A stretch of 64,000 nt of DNA from Levilactobacillus brevis (GCA_003666485.1 CP032931.1:992001-1056000), one strand, 5' to 3'; positions 26,701-35,372 are shown, counted from the stretch's first letter. The notes: generated by a model from the letters alone, not told the origin. Numbers and translations are program-made.

Positions 26701-27831
26701 ATGACTTGGTCTCACTGGCAAGTGCCACCATTTATTACCAGTGTGTTTTTTGTTCTCGGTGTCTTCACGTTCTACTGGGTATCCTACAACTGGATCGCCT
26801 CGTGGGCGCGCACACGACGCCTGAAAATCTCTGAAGAAACCATCAATAGTTGGTATGGCATTATCTACATGGTGGTCTTTGCCTTTAGCATTCAAACGCT
26901 GGTGGTCGGCAAGAGTACGGCTTGGGAGTTCATGAATTTCCAGCTGATTGCCATCATCTTTTGCGCATACTTTTTAAAAATTCATATGCCGTATTATTCA
27001 TTAGTGCCGATTTTACTGGTCTACATGGTCTTTGACGGCTCGCTGGTTTACTGGCAGTCTTGGGGCCACGCGATTACGCTGCTGACCTTCTTCGTCGTCT
27101 TGAATCAGGTCCGGCGCAAGTTCTACGATCATCGCTATGCGCCGCTGATGTATATGGCGGTCGGCATCCCGTTTGGCGGCATGTTGTGGCTGTGGATGAA
27201 GTGGAAGTTCGACTTTGCCTGGCTGACTTTTTGGCAGGAGTGGCTGTACCTGGTCATTTTTGAAATTCTGTTGTACATCTACGTGTCGATGCTGTCACAC
27301 GATACGGAGCTGAAATTACGGCTGGCTAAGTTTGCCAGTCATGACGCGTTGACCCATACGCGTAACTTCGCGGCCTATACCGAGACCATCGAGTACCTGT
27401 TTGATGAGAGCCACACGTCCAACCGGCCACTGACAATGATGATGTTTGACATCGATCATTTCAAACAGTTCAATGACACTTACGGCCACGCGATTGGCGA
27501 TAAGGTCTTGCAAGATGTCGCCAGCACGGTCCAAACGGTCTTGGCTGAAAACGACCCGAAGCTCCAACTGTACCGAACCGGGGGCGAGGAGTTCAACGTG
27601 CTCTTCCCGGGTTACGACTTGGACGCCACTAACCGCGTGGTTAAGCAGGTGTTCATGGCGGTTAATCACATGAATATTCACTCGGCCAAAACGGTACTTC
27701 AAGTCTCAATCTCGGTGGGCGTGTCTGAAATCGTGGGCAAGGACCAGTCGCCGCTGGACTTCTACAACCGCGTCGACCACAACCTCTATCGGTCCAAACG
27801 CAACGGCCGGATGCAAATTACTACTGACTAG
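26701..27831 (+). CDS. Membrane-bound GGDEF protein, probable diguanylate cyclase
   Basis: A 376-residue protein with about six N-terminal membrane segments (1-200) and a C-terminal GGDEF domain (about 205-375). Active-site signature GGEEF is intact (YRTGGEEFNVLF), as are the metal site MMFDIDHFKQFND and the SISVG motif, so it should make cyclic di-GMP from two GTP. The inhibitory RxxD site before GGEEF is absent. No EAL or PilZ gene is seen in the window. ATG 26701 has AGAGGGG upstream. Enzymes of this kind are patchy in lactobacilli. Confidence 0.88.
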   Translation: MTWSHWQVPPFITSVFFVLGVFTFYWVSYNWIASWARTRRLKISEETINSWYGIIYMVVFAFSIQTLVVGKSTAWEFMNFQLIAIIFCAYFLKIHMPYYSLVPILLVYMVFDGSLVYWQSWGHAITLLTFFVVLNQVRRKFYDHRYAPLMYMAVGIPFGGMLWLWMKWKFDFAWLTFWQEWLYLVIFEILLYIYVSMLSHDTELKLRLAKFASHDALTHTRNFAAYTETIEYLFDESHTSNRPLTMMMFDIDHFKQFNDTYGHAIGDKVLQDVASTVQTVLAENDPKLQLYRTGGEEFNVLFPGYDLDATNRVVKQVFMAVNHMNIHSAKTVLQVSISVGVSEIVGKDQSPLDFYNRVDHNLYRSKRNGRMQITTD

Positions 27832-27840
27832 ATTGGTGTA

Positions 27841-28023
27841 GGTTGGTCCGCCTTACCGTTCGCCAAATTTGGACCGTGACGCTGTGGGAAGGACCGGTCG
27901 AAGCCGGAGGGCGGTCTTCAACCTCGCTTCGAGCCGAAAACCACGTCTCGAAGACGTCCGTTTTCAAGTAGGTCGCTTGAAAACGCCCACGGCTGAGTCC
28001 AAATTTAGCTCACTCTCGGCTAC
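27841..28023 (+). repeat. R1-D, structured intergenic repeat, full copy, plus strand
   Basis: It starts 10 bp after the GGDEF stop. Closing arms CAAATTTGGAC and GTCCAAATTT pair. The second hairpin is CTTCGAG/CTCGAAG where other copies have CTTTGAG/CTCAAAG, a compensated change. The third hairpin CGTTTTCAAG/CTTGAAAACG is perfect and unrelated in sequence to the other copies. Confidence 0.85.
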
Positions 28024-28130
28024 GTGGCAGATTGGCGCTTGTCATTGACACCAAATTTGGTCAGATTGGACTGTAGTTCACCTGTTACCAAGGACTGACC
28101 CGATTGGTAGATTGGTAGTGAAACATCTCC

Positions 28131-28321
28131 GTAGCCGGGAGTCCGCCAAATATGAGCTCAGCCGTGGGAGTTCCCTTAGCGGCAGGGTTCACGCCGGTTA
28201 GGGAACTGGCGATTTTGAGACGCTAACTTCGGCTCAAAGTCGAGGAGACGAGACCGCTCTTCGGCTCGTCCCGCCGCCCACCGCGTTCCGGCTCATATTT
28301 GGCGGACGGGAGGCGGCCAGC
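28131..28321 (-). repeat. R1-E, structured intergenic repeat, full copy, minus strand
   Basis: The best-paired copy: closing arms GTCCGCCAAATATGAGC and GCTCATATTTGGCGGAC match over 17 bp without mismatch. Inner hairpins GACGAG/CTCGTC, GACTTTGAG/CTCAAAATC and an AGTTCCC/GGGAACT stem follow. It faces R1-D across a 107-bp spacer (28024-28130). Confidence 0.88.
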
Positions 28322-28380
28322 TCCCATAGTAGGTGTTTTTACACTTGTAACTTTTAATGATGCCTTTCATGGCAAACAAA

Positions 28381-28412
28381 AACAGGCAGAGCCAGCGGTT
28401 CTGTCTGTTTTT
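28381..28412 (+). terminator. Rho-independent terminator downstream of the R1-D/E pair
   Basis: A 13-bp stem (28381-28393 with 28397-28409, two G-U) with a 3-nt loop and a T run. Orientation fits transcription coming from the GGDEF gene through the R1 pair. Confidence 0.8.
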
Positions 28413-28686
28413 GGCGTCATTTAAATGTTTGTGTAAGGGGATACGACAACGTTATTGGTTAAATGGCGCAAATGACAATGTGAGTGAGTCCAAATCCGAC
28501 TGTGACTGGGGATTGGTATTCTGCTGAACGCCAATTCCTTAAGACTTATGATAACGGGAATCCGTTGTTCTTGCACTGGGTTTTTCCTGAAGGTTTGCTG
28601 AAAATTTCTCAGAAAGCTGGGGCACCAGCCTCTTAAAGGTGTTGACGAGGGCCGTGTCCTGACCGTGGTGCAATTAGCGCTAGAAA

Positions 28687-28730
28687 AATACCAATGCGTT
28701 TGGGACAAGATGCCCAAACGCATTGGTATT
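28687..28730 (-). terminator. Terminator of the WxL gene at 28774
   Basis: A perfect 18-bp inverted repeat (28687-28704 with 28713-28730), loop of 8, followed on the minus strand by ATTTTTC. Its 3' flank on the plus strand resembles the sequence just before R2 copy 2 near 39200-39235. The stretch 28413-28686 shows nothing else. Confidence 0.85.
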
Positions 28731-28773
28731 TCTGAGTTTATATGACTGAAGTCAGCTAACCGTCTGCTACCCA

Positions 28774-30234
28774 TCAGCTAGGTGCGACGGACAAGGTCCA
28801 AGTGATAACGCTCTGGTAGTCGCCAGCCGTTACTTCTGGGGAGGCCGTCAGATCCAAGTTACTATCGGTAACGTCGAAGTCCTGGCCATCGTAGTCGCTA
28901 GAAGTATAGATCTTCGTGGCTTCCGAATTATCGGGGATATTTTCGTCCAACCGATTTGTTGGGTCGTACAGGTCGAGAATTGCGGACCCCAGATTGCCGT
29001 CGCTGCCATCGCTTAACGTGAAGGGTGCAAGACTGGCAGTTAAGGTCCAGTCGCCGCCGGTCGTCCGACTATCCATGACGGACAATTCACCGTTGTCATT
29101 GCCATCATACGCGCTGCCGCTAGTCGTCGTATCCGTATTTTCTAGAGCGGCATCGTTTTCAATCAGCGTTTCCACGTCGACGGAACCAAAGTTCAGGTCA
29201 GGCACCGCCGTCAAGGTTAACAGACCACTCTTGTTGACCGTGAGCAAAGCGGCGTTGGTGTTGACTGATTTCGTACTGCCATTGACCGTGTAGTTCAGGG
29301 TCGCGTAGTAAGAAGTTCCATTGTCGCCGCCGACCGAGGTCTTGGAAACGGTATAACTGGTGCTGGTCGAGTTCAACGCGGTCGCGGTCCCGTCTTGAAC
29401 CCGATACCAGTTGGAAACGGTCACGCCGTCCGGTAGATCGTTCAGGGTAAAGGTGGCGTCACTACCTTCGTTGACCGTGACATTTTGCAGGGCCCCAACC
29501 GTGATTTTGACGGAATCACTGTGGCCATTGCTGGTCCCGGTAATCGTGACGGTGCCGTGGTCGTTAGCGGTCCCCGTGGTACTACTCGAGGCGCTAGTTG
29601 CCGTGACGTTCCCGTATTCATCGACTGAGGCCAGCGATGGATTACTGCTGGTCCAAGTGATGGGGTCGGTCGCCGTCGAAGGCGTCAAGGTGGCATTTAC
29701 CGTGGTTGACGCACCGTTGTAGAGGCTTGGACTCTCACTCGTGACTTGAATATCCGTCGTGGGTACCCGAGCGGGGGTGACGGTGACGGTCGCAATGCGT
29801 GACCATTCATTATAGAACAAGCCAATACCAGTAAAGTCATATTCACATTGAAATTGTAACTGCGTCGTCGTTGAAACTGATGGCGCTGTAAACGTATACG
29901 TTCGACTATTGGAGCCAACCTGGCTGTAGGTCGTTCCACCATCAGTGGATTCCCACCAAACATATTTCCGACTCCCTAAAGGGTTGGTCAATGTTTCCAA
30001 AATGTTCCGGGTCCCCTTCGCGGAAAGCGTGACGGAATCCCCAGAAATATGGTTGGAATCGATTGGTTGCTGCGTGAAGCCGCCGGCCAGGTTGATACCC
30101 ATAATCGTCGTTGGTGGCGAGGTCGGTGGTTGTGGTGCACTGGTGGCAGCGTGTGCGGAGACGCCGACACTCAAGCCGGCAATCAAGACGAGCAGGCTGA
30201 CAGCTAGTCGCTTAATTTGTTGCCAAATTCCCAT
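28774..30234 (-). CDS. WxL-domain surface protein with a bacterial Ig-like domain
   Basis: A 486-residue exported protein. A signal peptide (about 1-30, ending AHAA) is followed by a Ser/Thr-rich N-terminal part, a BIG_2-like Ig domain near 145-225 (ITWTSSNPSLASVDEYGNVTA), a second Ig-like stretch, and a C-terminal WxL domain with both tryptophan motifs (GGDWTLTASL and ITWTLSVAPS). WxL domains bind peptidoglycan non-covalently. ATG 30234 has GGAGG 8 nt upstream. Usual partners with DUF916 domains or a small LPXTG protein are not nearby. Confidence 0.9.
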   Translation of the reverse strand: MGIWQQIKRLAVSLLVLIAGLSVGVSAHAATSAPQPPTSPPTTIMGINLAGGFTQQPIDSNHISGDSVTLSAKGTRNILETLTNPLGSRKYVWWESTDGGTTYSQVGSNSRTYTFTAPSVSTTTQLQFQCEYDFTGIGLFYNEWSRIATVTVTPARVPTTDIQVTSESPSLYNGASTTVNATLTPSTATDPITWTSSNPSLASVDEYGNVTATSASSSTTGTANDHGTVTITGTSNGHSDSVKITVGALQNVTVNEGSDATFTLNDLPDGVTVSNWYRVQDGTATALNSTSTSYTVSKTSVGGDNGTSYYATLNYTVNGSTKSVNTNAALLTVNKSGLLTLTAVPDLNFGSVDVETLIENDAALENTDTTTSGSAYDGNDNGELSVMDSRTTGGDWTLTASLAPFTLSDGSDGNLGSAILDLYDPTNRLDENIPDNSEATKIYTSSDYDGQDFDVTDSNLDLTASPEVTAGDYQSVITWTLSVAPS

Positions 30235-30649
30235 GTCCACTGCCTCCAAACTTAAAAGTCATTTTCCTTATTGTCGGTCAAGCTGCGAGGGGTGCTTGGC
30301 GAATCAGTAAGCACCGAAACTTAACAAAGTGGCCGATAACAGGCACAAAAACCCTAGCGGATCAGGCTGGGTTAAAGAAGTGTAGGTGGCGGTCTGGCGT
30401 CTGTAGGAGATGAAATTACCGCTGACCTTCCAGATGCACTGACCGCTGTTGGTCCAGGCGGATGATGTCGTCAAAGCAGCTGGTCAATCCTGAGATTCGG
30501 GCGCTAGACGGCCTGGCAAAAACTGGCGGCCAAGCGTCTCGTCCCGGTTGGATTAGCGAAGTGGCACAATCGGTTTGGACTGAAATATATTCCACTTATG
30601 GGCATTGCGTAAAGCGAACGAAAAGGTAGTCCGGACCGCACAACACCTG

Positions 30650-30677
30650 ACGCGCACCACGTGGGGTGGTGGCGCGT
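30650..30677. other. GC-rich hairpin between the two WxL genes
   Basis: ACGCGCACCAC pairs with GTGGTGGCGCGT, one bulged base, loop of 5. There is no T run on either strand, so termination is uncertain. The rest of 30235-30756 shows no gene. Confidence 0.35.
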
Positions 30678-30756
30678 TAGGCGTGTGCAGCAGGGGGGTC
30701 TACCCTTTCATTCGGAAACACAGTGTGCTAGGCACGACTGTCGTCAATCAGACAAA

Positions 30757-31482
30757 TTATGAAGCTGGCGTCGTTGCTGCTGGGGCATTTTGCAAAGCCC
30801 AGTAGAGCGTTGCATCATAAGTGCCGGCGGCGATATTAGCTTGTTTCGTAATCTGTAAGTTGCTGGTTGCGGCTGTCGTTGCGGTGTTGTCACCTTGACC
30901 AGTGCCAGCTGCAGCATCCCACAACAATTGTGGATTGCTGATCCAGTCATTGGAAACGGTCGATTGTGACAACTTAACGCTGGTAGGAACGGCAGTTGCG
31001 GTGTTATCCAGCGCACCCGTTGTTTGGTCCAGAGTTAAGGTTGCGTCACTAACTGTAGAACTACCAGAAGTGAATGGACCCATCCCAACGGTTACTGACC
31101 AGCCGGCACTATTGCCCCGGTAGTCAGTGACGTTCAAGGTCCCGTTGTTATTCCCATCATAAGCGGTTCCGGCAGTTGGTGCGGTATCCGTGACCGTCAA
31201 ATCAGCATTACCAGAAGCAATGGACTTAACGCTGGTGTTTTCCAAGACAACGTTAGGAACTTGATTCAAGGTCAAAGTCCCTGGCATGACGGTAAATTCG
31301 GCGTTCGAAGTCGCTTCAGCATTGCCGGTACTATCGGCAACGTAGCCAGTGGAGACGTTCGTCAGGTTACTGGTCGCTGTGCCAGGACCCGCAGCGCTGG
31401 CAGCGACTGGACTCATTCCCAAGACAACTGCCGCAATGGCGACGGTACTACTAATTCCGCCTAATAGCTTTAAAACATGCAT
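30757..31482 (-). CDS. WxL-domain surface protein
   Basis: A 241-residue protein made up of a signal peptide (about 1-31) and one WxL domain with motifs AGWSVTVG and the terminal LYWALQNAP; the first motif reads WSV rather than WTL. The AYDGNNNGTLNVTDYRG segment is shared in pattern with the larger WxL protein next to it (AYDGNDNGELSVMDSR), so the two domains are related. ATG 31482 follows GGAGGAG by 7 nt. It is probably transcribed separately from its neighbour because of the 520-bp gap. Confidence 0.88.
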   Translation of the reverse strand: MHVLKLLGGISSTVAIAAVVLGMSPVAASAAGPGTATSNLTNVSTGYVADSTGNAEATSNAEFTVMPGTLTLNQVPNVVLENTSVKSIASGNADLTVTDTAPTAGTAYDGNNNGTLNVTDYRGNSAGWSVTVGMGPFTSGSSTVSDATLTLDQTTGALDNTATAVPTSVKLSQSTVSNDWISNPQLLWDAAAGTGQGDNTATTAATSNLQITKQANIAAGTYDATLYWALQNAPAATTPAS

Positions 31483-31649
31483 AAAATACTCCTCCAATCT
31501 GTTTGCCAAAGCTAGGAACGAAGTGAAGTGCAAACTTTATTTTGGTGGTCGCAAGACAAGTGACCGGCGCAATAATTTGCTGGTCGCAAGTGACTTAAAA
31601 GGTCAGCAACCAAAACCAAGTTCGGTTGGCAAATTCTTTCTCTACTCCG

Positions 31650-31681
31650 TTGACAACTATATCCTAACAGCTTCTTGTCAA
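31650..31681. promoter_or_regulatory. Inverted repeat with promoter-like sequence upstream of the small WxL gene
   Basis: TTGACAA (31650-31656) and TTGTCAA (31675-31681) are inverted repeats about 170 bp before the WxL start. A minus-strand TTGACA is present, but the nearest TATAGT is only 14 bp away. Otherwise 31483-31979 shows no gene. Confidence 0.3.
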
Positions 31682-31979
31682 GGGGTGATACTAGAAGACA
31701 CCCATTGAACGTAACATATACTAACTGCTAAAGATGAGATGCGTTTTACTGGTAAAATGACGAATTCCGTTATGGCTACGGCAGGGTCAACGCAAATAGG
31801 CGGCCAATCTGTCTGGTGCAGAATTGGTCGCCTGGGTTGATTGCTTATGGGATGGTGCGAGTGGGGATGAGGATGCCCGGCTACAGAGCGTTAAAGGCGG
31901 AAAGCGACTAAATCGCGGCTGAGCGCCGGAGCTATTGGCGGCTACACCTGGAATGCCAGACACCCCTAGCGAAATAGTG

Positions 31980-32405
31980 TTAGGCTAGCCGCTGCAGGAG
32001 GGTGACGTCGTTGAGAAGGTCTTGGAGCGTGATTTTTGCCATCTTGGCTTCAGCTGCGGCTTGAATCTCCTGATAATAAGTCGTCAGTACTTGCGGCACC
32101 GCGCGGCCGACGGGGCAATTCTGCGAGGTGTGCGTGTCCACGTTGAACAACGGTGGCTGGCCGGGCAAGATGGCATAGATATCGCGCAGCGTAATGTCAG
32201 CGGGGTCGCGAGCCAGCGCCAGTTGGGTTGGCCCGTGGGTGGGGGCAAGGAGCTGATGGCGTTTTAAGTTGGCCATGATTTTCCGAATCAGGCTCGGCGA
32301 CGTCTCCAGACTGCTGGCGATTTCTTGGCTGGTCATCTTATTGCCCTTGAAGTAGGCAATGTAGACCAGCACGTGGATGGTGTCACTGAATTGGGTGTTT
32401 GCCAT
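31980..32405 (-). CDS. Rrf2-family transcriptional regulator
   Basis: A 141-residue winged-helix regulator: TSQEIASSLETSPSLIRKIMANLKRHQLL is split here by positions 25-53 and is the typical Rrf2 HTH and wing. Only one Cys is present (SQNCPVGR), not the three of iron-sulfur Rrf2 proteins, so a [2Fe-2S] cluster as in IscR is unlikely; a YwnA/CymR-like or redox-thiol mode is possible. It is divergent from the reductase gene at 32628 and probably controls it. Confidence 0.88.
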   Translation of the reverse strand: MANTQFSDTIHVLVYIAYFKGNKMTSQEIASSLETSPSLIRKIMANLKRHQLLAPTHGPTQLALARDPADITLRDIYAILPGQPPLFNVDTHTSQNCPVGRAVPQVLTTYYQEIQAAAEAKMAKITLQDLLNDVTLLQRLA

Positions 32406-32543
32406 AACGATGACCTCCTAAGGTGATTTCTGTATCTTATTCTATAACAGTTTACCAAAAAATGCTCAGAAAAGCGATGGCTATTTACGATGAGTGAACG
32501 AACTGGTAGACTGAACAATTTTAAAATTTCTCAAGCAAACGAA

Positions 32544-32572
32544 TTGACTTTATCCAGCAGGTGTCGTATCTT
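32544..32572 (+). promoter_or_regulatory. Promoter of the F420-type reductase gene
   Basis: TTGACT at 32544-32549, 17-nt spacer, TATCTT at 32567-32572. It lies in the divergent interval with the Rrf2 gene, where that regulator would bind. Confidence 0.6.
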
Positions 32573-32627
32573 AAAAGTGTACTTAAAAATAATACAAAAT
32601 TTAAAAAACTTACAGGGGGTCTGCATT

Positions 32628-33203
32628 ATGGCAGCAATCACAATTTTTGGTAAGGGTAACATGGGTCAAGCAATCGGTGACGTTTTCCAGCAGGGTGGCA
32701 ATCAGGTCAGTTTTATTGATTCCGGTGATCCGGTTGAAAATTTAGGGAGCATCGTCGTTTTGGCTGTCCCTTACAACGCCGCCTTAAGCATCGCCAAGGC
32801 TAACCAAGCCGCGCTGGCGGGCAAGGTCGTTGTGGACATCACCAACCCACTGAACTTTGATACTTGGGACGAATTGGTCGTTCCCGCAGACAGCTCAGCC
32901 GCAGCCCAAATCGCTGCGCTGTTGCCAGATTCTAAGGTCGTTAAGGCGTTCAACACCACCTTTGCGGCGACCTTACAGAGCCGCAAAGTCAGCGACCAAG
33001 CCCAAACGACCGTGATGGCCGCCGGGGATGACGACGCTGCTAAGCAAGAATTAGCAGATGCCTTGACCGACAGTGGCGTGGCCTTCGTGGATGCGGGTGC
33101 CTTGAAGCGGGCCCGTGAATTGGAAAGCTTTGGCTTCTTACAAATGACCTTAGCCGCTAAGGAAACCCTTGGCTGGACTGGCGGTTTCGCAGTTTTGAAG
33201 TAA
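32628..33203 (+). CDS. NADPH-dependent F420 reductase-like oxidoreductase
   Basis: A 191-residue single Rossmann-domain protein. GKGNMGQAIGDVF at the N-terminus is the dinucleotide loop, followed by VVLAVPYNAA, VVDITNPLN and KAFNTTFA, the layout of the F420H2:NADP oxidoreductase family. Lactobacilli do not make F420, so the electron partner is probably a flavin or another acceptor. ATG 32628 has AGGGGG 7 nt upstream. Divergence from an Rrf2 gene suggests redox or stress control. Confidence 0.83.
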   Translation: MAAITIFGKGNMGQAIGDVFQQGGNQVSFIDSGDPVENLGSIVVLAVPYNAALSIAKANQAALAGKVVVDITNPLNFDTWDELVVPADSSAAAQIAALLPDSKVVKAFNTTFAATLQSRKVSDQAQTTVMAAGDDDAAKQELADALTDSGVAFVDAGALKRARELESFGFLQMTLAAKETLGWTGGFAVLK

Positions 33204-33290
33204 AGTTAAGTAGAATAGAAGAGTGATTTAGTGAAGAGACCGGCGTGGTGGGAACTGTGCGGGCCTTTTTTCGTAAAATGGATTGATTAA

Positions 33291-33331
33291 AAAGGGCGCT
33301 CAGCTTGCGATTCGCAAACTGGGCGTCCTTT
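33291..33331. terminator. Bidirectional terminator between convergent genes
   Basis: AAAGGGCGCTCAG...TTGCG pairs with CGCAA...CTGGGCGTCCTTT, with A and T runs on both sides. Confidence 0.8.
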
Positions 33332-33350
33332 AGTCAGTCAATTTTAACGA

Positions 33351-34391
33351 TTAATCCACAACGATCAGTGACTTAATGGCTTCACGCTTGGTCATGGCTT
33401 GGTAAGCGTCATCGATTTCATCCAGCTTAAAGGACTTCGTGAAGACCTTTCCCGGGTGAATATCGCCGTCTAAGACAGCCTTCAATAAGACCTGCTTGTC
33501 GTAAGTGGTTACGGAAGCAGGGCCCCCAGCAATAATCGTGTTGCTGTAGAAGGATTCGCTCATATCCATCTTGGGTTCATGAGGCAGACCGACCCGGCCG
33601 ACGATGGCGCCTGGACGGGCAACCTTCATGGCCGTATCGTTGGATTGTTCCGTCCCGACACATTCGAGGACGGCATCGGCACCGGCGTTGTTGGTCAAGG
33701 CCATCACCTTGGCCACGGCTTCGTCGCCCCGTTCGGCGATGATGTCGGTGGCACCGAATTCGGTGGCCAACTTTTGCCGGTCTTCGTGACGACTCATGGC
33801 GATGATCCGCTTGGCGCCACGCATTTGTGCGGCGATGACCCCACACAGACCCACGGCACCGTCACCAACGACGACGACCGTGTCACCAGCAGAGACGTTG
33901 GCAACTCGGGCGGCGTGATAACCGGTGGCCATGACGTCAGCCAAGGTCAAGAGAGACTTCAACATGGCTTCGCTGTAATCTTGCGGTTGGCCAGGAATCT
34001 TGATCAGTGCCCATTCGCCGTGTTGGAAACGAATGTATTCGGCCTGCACACCGTTACTGAAGTTATCAGTGTGGTTTTGGCAGTCGCCTTCAAAGCCGGC
34101 CCGGCAAGCAGCACAGTGCCCGCAACCGTGGGTGAAAGGTGCGATGACGAAATCACCGGGTTGGACGGTCGTGATGTCGCTACCGACTTCCTCGACGATT
34201 CCGATAGCTTCGTGACCGCTGTTTTCAGAATGGGTGGCCTTGTCTTCTAACCCGCGGTAAGCCCACAGGTCGGACCCACAGACGCAGGTCCGGACCACGT
34301 GAATAATTACGTCGTCGGGTGCCTGAATCGTCGGCTTGTCAATATCTTCAATTTGTACTTTTCCTGGTTCCATGAACATGGTTGTTTTCAA
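33351..34391 (-). CDS. Zinc-dependent alcohol dehydrogenase (MDR family)
   Basis: A 346-residue enzyme. Catalytic zinc ligands: Cys and Asp-context in CVCGSDLW (about 37-41), HE in SGHEAIG (about 60). The structural zinc loop has Cys in GCGHCAACRAGFEGDC. The nucleotide loop is GDGAVGLCG at about 176. It should oxidise or reduce small alcohols and aldehydes with NAD(P). Substrate not defined. Start ATG 34391 has AGGAGG upstream. It stands alone. Confidence 0.92.
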   Translation of the reverse strand: MKTTMFMEPGKVQIEDIDKPTIQAPDDVIIHVVRTCVCGSDLWAYRGLEDKATHSENSGHEAIGIVEEVGSDITTVQPGDFVIAPFTHGCGHCAACRAGFEGDCQNHTDNFSNGVQAEYIRFQHGEWALIKIPGQPQDYSEAMLKSLLTLADVMATGYHAARVANVSAGDTVVVVGDGAVGLCGVIAAQMRGAKRIIAMSRHEDRQKLATEFGATDIIAERGDEAVAKVMALTNNAGADAVLECVGTEQSNDTAMKVARPGAIVGRVGLPHEPKMDMSESFYSNTIIAGGPASVTTYDKQVLLKAVLDGDIHPGKVFTKSFKLDEIDDAYQAMTKREAIKSLIVVD

Positions 34392-34491
34392 GATTGTGAC
34401 CTCCTAAACATGTCTAAGTGAATTTTAAGCGTTTGCAAAATGAAAGTAAAGTCACGACCCTTACAAACTACTAGCAGCGACTGAAACCGCC

Positions 34492-35355
34492 TTACTGTGG
34501 CCAAATGGCCGTGACTTGGTCGATCACCGGTTGGACACGGTGGGCGTCTGGACGTAAGTAGTTGGCGTAGACCGGCATTTGCGCTGCGGCATCCGTAATG
34601 GGTAGTCGGCGGCGATTGTCGTCCGGTTCGGTAGGCGTTGGGTCCAGCGGCGTGATGTTGGTGCTGAAGTAGGGGAAGTCTGAGAATTGGGTGATGGCGG
34701 CCAGGGCGTCACGCTCCTCTTGGTAGAAAAACTTGGCGTTGGGAATGTGCTGCTGAATCACGGCACGCCACGGACCGATGTCGTCAAGGACCACGAAGCT
34801 CAGGTCTTTGAGTTGGGCAAACGTGATGCTGGGTTGGTTGGCCTGGCTCATGAACTGGTTGAGGTTAACGGCGAGCCGTTCGGTACCGACGCGCTGGCTA
34901 ACAATGGTGGGCGCATGTAAGGGCGCGTTGGTGAAGACCAGAACGGCCGCGTGGGTAGTGAGCGCGGCGACGGGGTCCGTGGTTAGTGCGTGGTTGGCCC
35001 AATGGGCGGTCGCTGGGAGTTGATCAGCAAGCGCATCGAGTACGATCAGTGCGCCGGGAAGGGTTGACGCAATCGGAAGCTGGCGTTGGCTGCGGTCGAA
35101 ATTTTGAATCCGCTGGACGGCCTGTTGCTGGACCTGAATCACGTGGGCCGCTTCACGCGCTGCCAATTCGCCGGTGGGCGTTAGGCTGAGCCGGTTGGGC
35201 TGGCGTAAGAAGAGTTGGACACCCAGTTCCGTTTCTAGTTTTTGCATGCCGCGGGTCACGGTTGGCTGGGTGACGTGCAGGGCCGCGGCCGTTTGGGCCA
35301 GGGTGCCGCAGCGCGCAAAGGTGACGAGTTCTTCAAGTAGGTAATTGCTGAGCAA
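34492..35355 (-). CDS. LysR-family transcriptional regulator
   Basis: A 287-residue regulator: N-terminal LysR HTH (TAAALHVTQPTVTRGMQKLETELGVQLF) at about 22-49, then the periplasmic-binding-like effector domain. It is divergent from two aldo/keto reductase genes, the usual arrangement of a LysR gene with its target. A palindrome in the interval is a likely binding site. Confidence 0.9.
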   Translation of the reverse strand: MLSNYLLEELVTFARCGTLAQTAAALHVTQPTVTRGMQKLETELGVQLFLRQPNRLSLTPTGELAAREAAHVIQVQQQAVQRIQNFDRSQRQLPIASTLPGALIVLDALADQLPATAHWANHALTTDPVAALTTHAAVLVFTNAPLHAPTIVSQRVGTERLAVNLNQFMSQANQPSITFAQLKDLSFVVLDDIGPWRAVIQQHIPNAKFFYQEERDALAAITQFSDFPYFSTNITPLDPTPTEPDDNRRRLPITDAAAQMPVYANYLRPDAHRVQPVIDQVTAIWPQ

Positions 35356-35372
35356 GGGACAGACTCCTTTCG

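Noticed and set aside
26467-26895. A 142-codon minus-strand frame upstream of the GGDEF gene
   Set aside because: It overlaps the ribosome site and first 195 bases of the GGDEF gene, starts without a ribosome site and its product looks random.
27841-28321. R1 cloverleaf as a tRNA or tRNA-like gene
   Set aside because: The element is about 190 nt, has no anticodon arm, T-loop or CCA end and its stems do not match tRNA lengths.
31795-31965. Possible further R1 remnant (CGGCTGAG and GGCGGCTAC motifs)
   Set aside because: The motifs are in the right order but no closing arm or hairpin could be matched, so it may be chance.
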